From assembly GCF_000315625.1 (NCBI RefSeq), contig NW_005434653.1, forward strand, positions 654,143 through 687,009: DNA of 32,867 bases, given 5' to 3'. Below, one piece after another: positions 1 to 9,020 of this stretch. Position numbers and translations under genes: made by a program. The stretch comes from Guillardia theta CCMP2712 (lineage: Eukaryota > Cryptophyceae > Pyrenomonadales > Geminigeraceae). A model generated the notes under the pieces. That model was not told the DNA's origin, ran no database searches, and was given only the letters and a program-made list of their open reading frames with translations. Each line of letters begins with the position of its first letter. Position 1 is the first letter of the stretch.

Positions 1-30
1 TCATAAAACTATCATCGACTAAATTCTACA

Positions 31-112
31 GAGGAAGAGCGGGAGGAAGAGAGGGAGAGAGGGAGAGGAAGAGCGGGAGGAAGAGAGGGAGGGAGGGAGG
101 GAGGGAGAGTAC
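31..112. repeat. GA-rich duplicated low-complexity tract
   Basis: This is a purine-rich tract on the + strand, made of GAGGAAGAGCGGGAGGAAGA-type units. The unit occurs twice, about 34 bp apart, and is followed by a short run of GGGA repeats. It lies just upstream of the kinase start. I see no coding signal in it. Confidence 0.8.
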
Positions 113-179
113 CAGAGTTCAGTCTGACTGGCTTTCAGGTCGGGCGCCTGTCAGAACCGGCAGGTCGTCACGATCTGGC

Positions 180-1546
180 ATGGGCGAAAATCAAGACTCT
201 TCCAGACAAGTGTCGGTGAGGACGAGCAGGAAGGAAAGGGAATGACACGGTTCTCAGGCTGGAACGAGCGGAGGGGCGATAGTGGCTGAAGGGGGAGCGA
301 AGCTAAGGTATCGGCTTGGGGGATGCGTTGGAGAAGGAGCGACGGGGAAAGTTTACGTGGGTCTCAACGTGTCAACGGGCGATTTGCTCGCAGTCAAACA
401 GATCCACTTTGACAACATCACTCGCGACGAGGTGCGGTCGTATCGTATCTGATTTCCCTCCTCCTGCGCCTGGCTCTCCTCACACACCCCGCTCCCTGCT
501 CCCTGATCGATGTGCTCTCCTTTTCCCTCAAACAAGTTGTCTTCCACTTTGCTCAAACGCTCTGAGCGTGTCGTTGCGTGCAGTTGGCTGCCATCGAACA
601 GGAAATCCTCTTGCTACAGAAGCTTCGGCATGATCACGTCGGTGAGATGGAGGGGCTGAGAGAGGAGCTGAAAGAGGAGCTGAGCCGCTCTCAGTCTCAT
701 ACATCGCCATCGACATCACTGACACCAACCTCAACATCCTCATGGAGTTTTGTCCGGGCGGGAGCGTCGCTCACCTTCTCAAGGCCTTTGGAGCTCTCGA
801 AGAAGAAGTCTTGCGAGCTTACACTCGTCAGATCATTGAAGGCCTCGATTTCCTCCATCAAAATCAAGTCGTGCACCGGGACATCAAGGCAGCTTTCCCT
901 CTCCTCTGCTTGTCTCCCCTCTGTTTTCTGTTCTCATTTCTTTGTTTGTCTCTCAGGGTGCCAACGTCCTGGTGGCTCACAACGGAGTTTTGAAGATCGC
1001 AGACTTCGGGGCGACTATGGTGCTCACGGGGAACAAAACGATGACCGAGGATGGGAAGCAGATCCAAGGAACTCCTTACTGGCATGCCTTCGTCCACGCC
1101 CAAGGACCGTTCTAAACCTCGCGAGCAGGATGGCACCGGAAGTCATCAAGCAGGAGGCGTACGGGAGGAAGGCGGATGTTTGGTCCCTGGGCATGACTGT
1201 CTGTGACTTGTGGATCTTCTGCATCCTCTGAGAGGTATCAGGTGTTGGAGATGGCGACGGCAAAGCATCCTTGGGAGAAGTTCAACAACAAGTTTGCGTG
1301 AGCGCTGCTGAGAGTTTAGCTGGAGTGTTGTGAATGTCATGCAGGGCGATGACGGAGATCGCGTCGGGCTCTTCCCTCCCTGATGTCCCTTCACACCTCT
1401 CGCCCTCGTGCAAGGATTTCATCCTCTGCTGCATTCAGAGGTGACGCGTGAGAGGGGCTGAGGACGGCTGACGTGGGAGCAGGGACGTATCCAAGAGAGC
1501 CTACTGCTACGACCTGATCAAACACGACTGGCTCGTTGCCCGCTGA
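180..1546 (+). CDS. STE11/MEKK-like protein kinase (minimal MAPKKK domain), 9 exons
   Basis: This is a Ser/Thr protein kinase, probably at the MAPKKK (STE11) level. My exon model is 180-215, 258-431, 584-641, 695-888, 957-1081, 1129-1198, 1242-1297, 1345-1440 and 1483-1546. It gives 873 nt, or 290 residues, in one frame. In order it encodes the glycine loop (GEGATGKVYVG), the VAIK-type lysine (LLAVKQI), the catalytic loop HRDIKGANVL, the DFG motif (IADFGATMV), the APE motif (GTPYWMAPEVI) and subdomain IX (DVWSLGMTV). It ends shortly after the C-lobe (HDWLVAR). GTPYWMAPE followed by DVWSLG is typical of STE-group kinases. There is almost no sequence outside the kinase domain, so no visible regulatory region. 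The introns at 889-956 and 1082-1128 begin with GC, not GT. The start ATG at 180 leads into an open 12-codon exon and is plausible but unproven. Substrate and upstream signal cannot be inferred. Confidence 0.9.
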
Positions 1547-1553
1547 TCTTCTA

Positions 1554-2920
1554 TTACTCTTGCGCAAAGAGATGCTGCTGGTACTGCTCACGCCGCTTCC
1601 GTTCCCTCACACACCCGTCAGTACCACATCTCATGCAGCACGCGGAACCTCGGGAGGTAGAAGACCCAACTTCCGCATTGCAGCTCGTTTGCGTTCCTGG
1701 CTGACGTGTGACATGGAGGGAAAGGGAGTGAGAGGGCTGGGCGTCACCTTGGAGTGGAGGGGGTTCTTCTTTGGGGGGACACGAAGAGGAGTATCTGCGC
1801 GTATTCGTCAAGTGGTTGAGGCAAGAAAGAAACCTCACCAAGGCTGGGCGCCCTTCTCTTCCCTCCCTTGCTCATGCTCGTGCTTTCCTTCGCCATCCGC
1901 ATCTGTGCCATGACGTCACCCTTGTCATCCAACGGCTGCATCAACCGCTTCGGGGATCGTCCCCGTCGCCATCGCAGCCTTGGCATACTCGATGGCCTCT
2001 GCCAGCTGCCTGTCGCTGGAGGAGCCAGTCATGCCAGCAGCAGGAGGACGCGTCTACCTGATGCGCTTGGGAATGCTCGCGCTTGTGAAGGCGGAGAGGC
2101 GATCTCGGCTCACTGTATGTCTGCTCGAGACACCATGAGGTTTGAAGCAGCGCAAAGCGAGCTCGCACATGGCAGCGTCCTGGAAGCAGAAGAGCTTGAA
2201 CTGCCGGTCACATCAGCTTCGCAGGAGCCTCCATGGCTTCGCTTGCCTTCTTGCTGTAAGGGTTCTTGAGCGATCCTTGGATCAGGATGCCTGGCCATGC
2301 AGCGCTATCTTTCACCTGCAGACTGTCAAGGGATGGGAAGGAGAGCGTGCATTTAACCCGAGCCCAGACCACTTCCAGGGGAGGAGGCCTCCTCAGCCTT
2401 GCGCCTCCGATCTACATGCATCTTAGGTTGGACAGACGTGAAGAGGAGAGAGGAACTTCAATCCATTCATCTTCCTCTTCTGTTCCTCCCACATAATGAA
2501 CAAGAACCTGCGAGGAATGGTTGGCCAACATCACCACACCTTCAAACCCATCTCACCGAGTCTCCCTCGCGCGCCTTGATGTTGGCATCCCACCATTCCC
2601 CGTCGAACTCAACCTCCACTGCGAATCCCTGCCCTTGTTTCAACTGCGACAACTCCAGAAAAGCGCAAACACACCACTTGCCACGGGTCCTCAGAGTTTG
2701 GTAGAGAGGATTCGGATCCTCCGTCCTCTCCCTCGCCTGTTCCATCTCTGGCTTCGGCTGCTTTCTTCCCTCTCCCCTCTTCCCTCTCCCCTAGTCCATG
2801 TTCGTGTTCCTGTCGCTGTTCATTCCCTTCGTTGACTCTGCTATCCCCCCCATCTCCGTCTCTCTCTCCCTCGTCTTCTGCTGTCACTCCCGCCATGTCG
2901 TCTCCTTTCTCCGTCGCCAT
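1554..2920 (-). CDS. Tudor-like + PWWP domain protein, about 325 aa, 10 exons
   Basis: This is a probable chromatin reader. Exons in transcription order are 2920-2678, 2643-2557, 2507-2434, 2391-2358 (or from 2397), 2315-2247, 2200-2058, 2015-1946, 1902-1839, 1794-1748 and 1700-1554. They total 978 nt in one frame. The product has an acidic, disordered N-terminus of about 80 residues. A Tudor/agenet-like barrel follows (FAVEVEFDGEWWDANIK, then VLVHYVGGTEEEDEWIEV). Next is a PWWP domain (EVVWARVKDSAAWPGILI, KLFCFQDAAMCEL, then the helix LAEAIEYAKAAM). The tail is Lys/Arg-rich (KGGKRRAPSL, RERKRREQ). PWWP domains bind methylated histone lysines and DNA, and Tudor-like folds bind methylated ligands; that is family knowledge. 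The intron at 2201-2246 has a GC donor (AAG|GCAAGC). Start ATG 2920 follows an in-frame stop, although an upstream exon cannot be excluded. Exon 4's acceptor and the last two junctions are the least certain parts. Confidence 0.8.
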
Positions 2921-3228
2921 CCCTTCCGCCTGCACCAACTAGTAGGGCTCAGGTAGGGCTCAAGGCTGGGAGTGGACGGGCGCGGGCCCGGCCGGCGTTG
3001 CCCGGCCCGGCATTGGCAGCCTGACTCCGAGGCAGCAGCACTGTGCCAGTGTAACTAGAGTCCGGCGAGCCGCTGCTCAGCGGCTAGTACTGTCACGCCA
3101 ACGACATGACAGTACTCAAGTTTGTGTTGAAGGTGTGTGTGTATGTGCGTATGTGTGACTGTATGCTTGACTCTGATCATCTTTTACTGCTATGAAGCCG
3201 TTCAAACGGTTCAGCCCGGCCCGACATG
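2921..3228. other. Structured GC-rich spacer between two minus-strand genes
   Basis: I see no gene here. From 2940 there is a short direct repeat (TAGGGCTCAGG/TAGGGCTCAAGG), then a very GC-rich stretch at 2978-3015. Two perfect hairpins follow at 3068-3116, then a TG-rich stretch at 3120-3170. It would hold the 3' end region of the aldo-keto reductase gene and the promoter of the Tudor-PWWP gene. Confidence 0.6.
3068..3116. repeat. Two abutting perfect inverted repeats
   Basis: The first has arms AGCCGCTG (3068-3075) and CAGCGGCT (3078-3085) with a 2-nt loop. The second starts at the next base, with arms AGTACTGTCA (3086-3095) and TGACAGTACT (3107-3116) around an 11-nt loop. Both are perfect. 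They could be a transcript-end structure, a short structured RNA or a mobile-element end. The sequence alone does not decide. Confidence 0.8.
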
Positions 3229-4056
3229 TCACATGGAGCGAGTTGGATCCCAGCCGGTGGTCATGTAGCAGTCCCAAGACTTCATCTTCACCAGATCCTC
3301 CTCGGACAGTTCAAACGAGTCCACCTGCATGTTCTCCTTTATCCTCGCGGGGTTCGTCGATTTCGGTATGGTCACAAAGCCCTGTTGCAGCGACCACTTG
3401 ATGAGCACTTGCGCTGGCGTACACTTGTGCTTGCTTGCCAGGGTGAGAACCTCTGCGTCTGCCATCTTGGAGGCCTTTGCTAAGGGCGAGTATGCTGTCA
3501 GCACGATCCCTTTCTCCGTGCAATACGCCACCAGCTCCTTCCGAGCCAGCCACGGGTGCAACTCTACCTGGTTGGTAGCCGGCAGAGTCTTGAAGTGCTT
3601 CTCTAACTCCTCCAAGTGGTGTATCCCATAGTTGCTCACTCCTATGCTTCGAGCTAGTCCTGCGGCCTTGGCGTCTTCGAGAGCTCGCCACTGCTCTAGA
3701 CGGTTCTTCTTGTCGTTGGGAGAGTGGATGAGGTACATGTCGACATAGTCCATCCCGAGCCTCCTCAGCGAGTCCTTGAGCGCCTTCATCGTTCCCTCAT
3801 AGTCATATCCCGACGCTCCCATGCTCGCAAGCTTAGTAGTTACAAACACTTGTTCGCGCGGCAGCCCAGACGCGCGGATCGCCTCCCCCACGCTCTCCTC
3901 GTTGCGGTAGTAGGCGGCTGTGTCGATGTGGCGGTAGCCCAACTGTAGGGCTGTGAGCACAGCATGGAAGGTGGTGGGTCCAGGTTCAGAGCGGAAGACT
4001 CCCAGCCCCAGGCGCGGCATGCTCCTCCCGTCGTTGAGAATCTTCGCCCCCTGCAT
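3229..4056 (-). CDS. Aldo-keto reductase, single exon
   Basis: This is an NAD(P)H-dependent oxidoreductase of the aldo-keto reductase superfamily, which reduces carbonyl groups. The (beta/alpha)8 barrel is complete, 275 residues from the chosen ATG at 4056 (MQGAKILNDG). The catalytic tetrad is visible: Asp45 and Tyr50 in HIDTAAYYRNEESVG, Lys75 in FVTTKL, and His111 in MYLIHSP. Other landmarks are SIGVSNYGI, NQVELHPW, and the cofactor-binding IPKSTNPARIKEN. An in-frame extension to 4116 exists, but family alignments normally begin near the chosen Met. A possible 5' intron (GTAAGC to CTCTGAAG) lies at about 4084-4118. The gene has no introns in its coding part, unlike most neighbours. It resembles the small prostaglandin F synthase / 2,5-diketogluconate reductase-like branch; the substrate is unknown. 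Confidence 0.92.
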   Translation of the reverse strand: MQGAKILNDGRSMPRLGLGVFRSEPGPTTFHAVLTALQLGYRHIDTAAYYRNEESVGEAIRASGLPREQVFVTTKLASMGASGYDYEGTMKALKDSLRRLGMDYVDMYLIHSPNDKKNRLEQWRALEDAKAAGLARSIGVSNYGIHHLEELEKHFKTLPATNQVELHPWLARKELVAYCTEKGIVLTAYSPLAKASKMADAEVLTLASKHKCTPAQVLIKWSLQQGFVTIPKSTNPARIKENMQVDSFELSEEDLVKMKSWDCYMTTGWDPTRSM

Positions 4057-4169
4057 CCTTGCGACAAAGTAGGACCCCTCATCCCCTCTCACCCCTTCAG
4101 AGGAAAACAGAAACAAAGCGAACGCTTACAAGGCAAAGGGCACTAGGATCTAGGATGGGACCTTGCCTC

Positions 4170-4465
4170 CTGCCTCCTGCTCCTGCTCGCTTCTCCCTGC
4201 TCCCTGCTCGCTTCTCCCTTCTCCCTTCTCCCTTCTCCCTTCTCCCTTCTCCCTTCTCCCTTCTCCCTTCTCCCTTCTCCCTTCTCCCTTCTCCCTTCTC
4301 CCTTCTCCCTTCTCCCTTCTCCCTTCTCCCTTCTCCCTTCTCCCTTCTCCCTGCTCGCTTCTCCCTGCTCCCTTCTCCCTTCTCCCTGCTCCCTGCTCCC
4401 TGCTCCCTGCTCCCTTCTCTCTTCTCTCTTCTCTCTTTTCCCTGCTCCCTGCTCCCTGCTCCAGC
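4170..4465. repeat. 7-bp tandem array (CTTCTCC and variants)
   Basis: The core, roughly 4212-4352, is a nearly perfect tandem array of the heptamer CTTCTCC. Both flanks carry the variant heptamer CTCCCTG. Because 7 is not a multiple of 3, all frames stay open with a 21-nt (7-residue) periodicity, which creates long but spurious reading frames on both strands. It is not the usual TTTAGGG telomere unit. Confidence 0.95.
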
Positions 4466-4842
4466 TGGTGCTGGTGCTGGTTCCCTTAGTCTAGGGTTGC
4501 GCTGACGCTGTTCGTTGTCTGAGATGACTGCTTCGTAATGGGTATCATTGTTTTCCTGGCTAGCAGCATAAGGTTTCTGTATTCTCTCAAGTCTCTCGAG
4601 CTTAAATTGCTGGATAGAGCATGAGACAGCGAGGGTGAGCGTTAGAATGAGGGGGGGGAGAGGTAGACGGAGGACAAGGAGAGCGGGAGAGAAGGACAAG
4701 GAGAGCGAGAAGGACAAGGAGAGCGGGAGAGAAGGACAAGGAGAGCGGGAGAGAAGGACAAGGAGAGCGGGAGAGAAGGACAAGGAGAGCGGGAGAGAAG
4801 CGTCTTCATGGGCTTGGAGGCAGGTTACATGTGTTGTTTCAG
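4466..4842. other. Spacer before the M1 aminopeptidase gene
   Basis: This is non-coding as far as I can see. It contains AT-richer unique sequence at about 4500-4640, then the 22-bp minisatellite, then about 40 bp leading to the aminopeptidase start. It is the likely promoter region for the aminopeptidase. With 4057-4465 it separates that gene from the divergently transcribed aldo-keto reductase. Confidence 0.5.
4656..4800. repeat. 22-bp minisatellite (GAGAGCGGGAGAGAAGGACAAG)n
   Basis: About six copies of a 22-bp purine-rich unit containing GAGCGGGAGAGAAGGACAAG lie head to tail. One copy is shortened by 4 bp. The array ends about 40 bp before the aminopeptidase start codon. The Lys/Glu-rich open frame across it (KDKESGRE pattern) is a product of the repeat. 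Confidence 0.9.
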
Positions 4843-7800
4843 ATGTCAGCGCAACCAGAGCTTCTTCCTGCATGCCTCGTTCCTCGACACTACGACCTCG
4901 ATATCGACGTGAACCTCAGCGAGTTTGTGTTTGCTGGGAGAGTGGTGCTGCCTCGTGATGGCAACCAGCGAGACTGACAGCGAGACAGCAAATCACGGCT
5001 GAGGTGAAGGAGGAGACAGACGTGATCGTGCTACATGCTCTTGACATCACCATCAAATCGGTTCAAGTCACTTCCTCCGATGGCTCAGGTCGAAACTTCA
5101 TTGCTCGGACTTCCTCTCCCCTCCTTCTCCTCGGCTCCTTTTCCCTTCCTCTTGGCCTCTGCTCGCTAACCCAGTCTGACCTCGTCTCACGCCACCTTTC
5201 AGTCACTCGGCCCATCAGTCAGCCGCTGATCTCGCTCGCGCAGGCAAGCCTCACCTGCTCTTTCTGTCTATCTCAGACTGCATACAACCGGCTACATACC
5301 CCCCTATGTCCCCCCCTGCCCTCCCTGCCCCTCCCCTTCTCTGAGCCTTGGTCAGACTCAACCGCGAAAGCTTCACAAGTGCGACGGCGTCACCTCATTC
5401 TCTGAGGTCTTCGACTCGCCTGCATCTCCAGCTGACGCAGCTCAGGACACCATCTCCATCCAGCTGGAGCGGAAGCTTGCGTGTGGTGAGGTTGTGCTGG
5501 ACCTGAGCTACGACGGGGAGCTCAACAGCAACATGTGCGGCTTCTACAGGTGAAGCTGGAGGAGATGGGGGGGAGCTGAAGGAGCAGCAGGTCTAAGGCG
5601 CTCATAGACGGGAAGGAGGAGTACATGGCCGTGACGCAGCACGAGCCGACGGACTGCCGGTGAGCTGGTCCCCTGCTGGCGGGGCAGTCACTGCTCCTCA
5701 TGCAGACGAACTCTTCCTTGCTTCGACGAGCCGGCGCTGAAAGCTTCCTTCGACGTGACGCTGCGAGTGCCTGCACACCTGACGGCTTTGAGCAACATGC
5801 CCGTGAAGGTGAGAGACTAGAGGGCTGCCGACTGTCTCCTGTCCTCCATCCTCCCCTCCTCACTGCTCACTCGCTCTCCCACAGGACGAGATTGTAGAGG
5901 CTGATCGCAAAGTCGTTCGGTTTGAACGCACTCCTCGCATGTCGACGTATCTCCTCGCCATGGTGACCTTCTCTCGTCGCCTTCCCCCCCTCATCTCCGC
6001 CTCAGGCTGTCGGACGACTGGAGCACGTGGAGGGAACGACCAAGAAAGGAGTCAAGTACCGAGTCTACGCTTGCCCTGGTCGCCCCCCCCCCCCCCCTCC
6101 ACGTTTTCTCTTCTCATTGACTGCGTGGCAGGTGTGACGAATCAATGTCTCTTTGCCCTCGATGTTGGCATGAAGGTTTCAGTCCCCACAAGCTCCTCAT
6201 GTTCCCCGTCCACTTCTTTCTGCTACCTCCACCTCCACCTCCACCTCCACCTCCACCTCCACCTCCACCTCCACCTCCACCTCCACCTCCACCTCCACCT
6301 CTCCCTCACCCTCTACCTCTCTCTCACCCTCCACCTCCACCTCTCCCTCACCCTGGCTCTCGTCAGGTCCTCGACTTCTTTTCCGATTACTTCGGTATTT
6401 CCTATCCGCTTCCAAAGCTCGACATGGTGAGCATGTGAAGCTTTCAGCTGTTTCCTCGCCAGCTCACGAGCTCTCAGATCGCTCTGCCTGACTTCGCTGC
6501 CGGCGCAATGGAGAACTGGGGGCTCATCACGTACAGAGAGGCGAACCTGCTGATCGATGAGGTTAACAGGTGTGGCTCCTTGCCCACCCTCCCGCCTCCC
6601 GCCTCCTCCCTCCTCGTCTTCCTCCCTCCTCTTCGCTACCCCCCCTCCTCCTTCCGTCTTCTCACGCTCGGCTCTTCTCAGTCCTCTCGTCACGAAGCAG
6701 CGGGTGGCGTACGTGGTGGCGCACGAGCTGGCGCATCAGTGGTTCGGGAACCTGGTGACGATGAGCTGGTGGACGGACCTCTGGCTCAACGAAGGCTTCG
6801 CCACCTGGGTTGGCAACTTCGCCGTCGATCATCTCTACAAGCACTGGGACATCTGGACCCAGTTTGTGAACCAGTACGCCGGCAGAGCACTGCAGCTGGA
6901 CGCGCTGGAGACGTCGCACGCGATCGAGGTGGAGGTGAAGAGGTCGGGGGAGGTGAACGAGATCTTCGACGAGATCAGCTACTGCAAGGGCGCCGCCTGC
7001 ATCATGATGCTAACCTCCTTCCTCGGCATGCCCTCCTTCCGCTCCGGCATCTCCTCCTACCTCAACAAGTTCCAGTACGGCAACGCGAGCACGCGAGACC
7101 TCTGGGAGTCGCTGACGGAGGCGTCGGGCAAGGACGTGGAGAAGTTCATGGGGCCGTGGACGAGGAACGTCGGATACCCGGTCGTCTTCCTCTCTCGCTC
7201 CTCCGGGAAACTCTCCTTCGCCGTCGAGCGCTTCCTCGCCACCGGCAAGGAGGCGCCGGGAAGTGATTGGTGGGTGCCTATGCGGGTGCTGCATTCGTCG
7301 GGGAAGGAGGAGCTGCTCGACATCAAGGGGAAGACGCTGGAGGTGGAGGATGCGGAGGGAGGAGGATGGGTCAAGGGAAACCTCCACCAAACCGCCTTCT
7401 TCCGTATTCGCTACGATGACGCCCTTCTCGCCCTCCTCGGCCCTGCCATCAGCGAGCTTCGCTTGTCTCCCTCGGACAGGCTTGGCGTCCAGGCAGATGC
7501 CTTCGCGTTGGCTCGAGCAGGCAAGATGAGGACCGACCGTGCGCTGGCGCTGGCGATGGAGTACGAGGAGGAGGAGGACTTCACGGTGTGGGCTGACTTG
7601 CTTGGTTCGCTGGCGGATGTGATGAGCACATGGGCAAAAGAGGCGGAGTACGAGGGGCTGCAGCAGATGATGGTGAAGCTGCTGCAGAAGATCATGAAGA
7701 AAGTTGGATGGGAGGCGAAGGACGGGGAAGGCGCGCTCTTCCCCATGCTCCGCCCCCTCGTGATCCTCAACCTCGGGCGGAATGGCGACGAGGAGGTGGC

Positions 7801-8749
7801 GGCGGAAGCGAGGAGGAGGATGAAGGGCGGGTGGAAGAGCGTTGCAGCGGATCTTAGGTACGCAGTCTACGCGACAGTGGTGGGGACAGGAGGAGCAGAA
7901 GAGTTCGAGGTGGTGAAGCGAGTGTTCCTCGAGGCGGAGATGTCGGACGAGAGGAACCGAGCCATGCGCGCCCTCTGCGCTACTAGGGAGGAGAAGCTGA
8001 TGGACCAGGTGCTGGCCATGACCCTCGACGGTTCCATCCGATCTCAAGACGTCTTCTACGTTTTCGGCAGCCTTTCTGCCAACAGGTGATGATGATCAAT
8101 AATGATGATGATGATGATGATCAATAATGATGATGATGATGATGATGATGAGGAACACCTAGCTGCAAGATAGGTCTAACTGTAATCAGGGTGGGGATGG
8201 ACGTTGCCTGGCGCTTCTTGCAAGCGAACTGGAGCAAGATCTCAGGTGAAGGAGAGGAGAAGGGCGTCGAGACTGAAGGCATGCAGGCATGTTCCCTTCC
8301 GGGCAGCCGCCACTTGCTCGCATCATCAAGACAACCGTCAGGTCTTCCTGCTGCTGCAAAGCTGCGTCTTACGGTTGTCTCAGCTCGTTCGCATCTGAGG
8401 AGCGCGCAGCTGAGGTGGAGGCTTTCTTTGCAGACAAGGTGAGGGCATGAGAGAGCGGGAGAGGAGGAGGAGGAGGAGAACCAGAAGGTTGACAGGAGGG
8501 GATGCGGAGGGTCAGAAGGGGGCAGGCGAGGCTGAACATCCCGGCAGGAGACTCCAGGAGCGGAGATGTCGCTGAAGCAGGCGCTTGAGACCATCCGGAT
8601 GAATGTGAGCGTCTTGTCATCTCCTCCTCCTCCTCTGACTGCTTGCAGGCTGCATGGCTGCAGCGAGATCGGGTAGAGTGTGAGGGGGGCAGGGAGCGCG
8701 TGACGATGACGTGCAGGACGTGGTGGGAAGTTGGCTGGCCTCCAAGTAG
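4843..8749 (+). CDS. M1 zinc aminopeptidase (puromycin-sensitive type), 17 exons
   Basis: This is a zinc metallopeptidase that removes N-terminal residues from peptides, probably cytosolic since no signal peptide is seen. Exons: 4843-4944, 4989-5088, about 5432-5549, 5591-5659, 5706-5808, 5885-5962, 6006-6078, 6132-6175, 6367-6426, 6478-6569, 6682-8085, 8190-8245, 8287-8341, 8384-8438, 8548-8604, 8649-8672 and 8717-8749. Together they give about 840 aa in frame. Landmarks: [12 protein letters not shown] near the start, [23 protein letters not shown], the exopeptidase motif GAMEN (about 258-262), HELAHQW (zinc His294 and His298, catalytic Glu295) and NEGFA (zinc Glu317). Tyr380 (EISYCKGA) matches the catalytic Tyr. 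The C-terminal helical (ERAP1-like) domain ends with [18 protein letters not shown]. The 5' boundary of exon 3 is uncertain. One large exon holds over half of the protein; the rest are small. Introns carry several microsatellites. Confidence 0.93.
6216..6300. repeat. Hexanucleotide (CCACCT)n in an intron
   Basis: About 13 copies of CCACCT lie in the aminopeptidase intron 6176-6366. Further CTCTCACC variants follow up to the 3' splice site at 6366. A run of 14 or so C residues sits in the previous but one intron, at about 6083-6097. The repeat is pyrimidine-rich on the coding strand, so it may double as the polypyrimidine tract. Confidence 0.9.
8089..8150. repeat. (ATG)n microsatellite in the aminopeptidase intron 11
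   Basis: Interrupted GAT/ATG trinucleotide repeats, with two ATCAATA interruptions, directly follow the 5' splice site of exon 11 (donor at 8086). Without splicing the frame would stop at 8087-8089 (TGA). The downstream exons restore the normal family C-terminus. Confidence 0.85.
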
Positions 8750-9020
8750 TTGGACCCCAGGTGGAGGGAGAAGCCCTCGCTTCACTGAGAGTGTAGGAGA
8801 GGACAAGGCAGAAAGATTGGATCCTGAAACCGTGTCGGAAGCCTGCAAGAGGAATGACAATCAGCAGCAGCAGCAGCAGATGATGATGATGATGATGATG
8901 ATGACGACGACGACGATTGTCATGATGATTGTCATGGTGATTGTGATATGATGATGACGACAATTAGACGTTACCCAAAGGCCTTGAATACGAACTCATA
9001 TCTATCTAGCTGCGTTTTCG
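8750..9020. repeat. Convergent spacer with CAG/ATG/ACG microsatellites
   Basis: This spacer lies between the 3' ends of the aminopeptidase and the sulfotransferase. At about 8861-8950 it carries adjacent (CAG)n, (ATG)n and (ACG)n runs. An open frame through it is the read-through of the intron after aminopeptidase exon 16 and is not a real C-terminus. Confidence 0.7.

Noticed and set aside
4170-4465. Internal telomere repeat
   Set aside because: The unit is CTTCTCC / GGAGAAG, not a known telomere sequence such as TTTAGGG, despite the 7-bp length.
4097-4873. Long open frames on both strands across the CTTCTCC array
   Set aside because: They are a product of a 7-bp repeat that leaves all frames open; there is no family signal, and they run into the aldo-keto reductase start region.
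7010-8047. 345-codon minus-strand open frame inside the aminopeptidase gene
   Set aside because: It is the antisense shadow of the large conserved exon 11; its composition is unlike a protein and no motif is present.
8643-8951. Aminopeptidase C-terminus ending in poly-Gln and poly-Met
   Set aside because: A GTAGAG..GTGCAG intron gives the conserved family ending [10 protein letters not shown] instead; the microsatellite is downstream.
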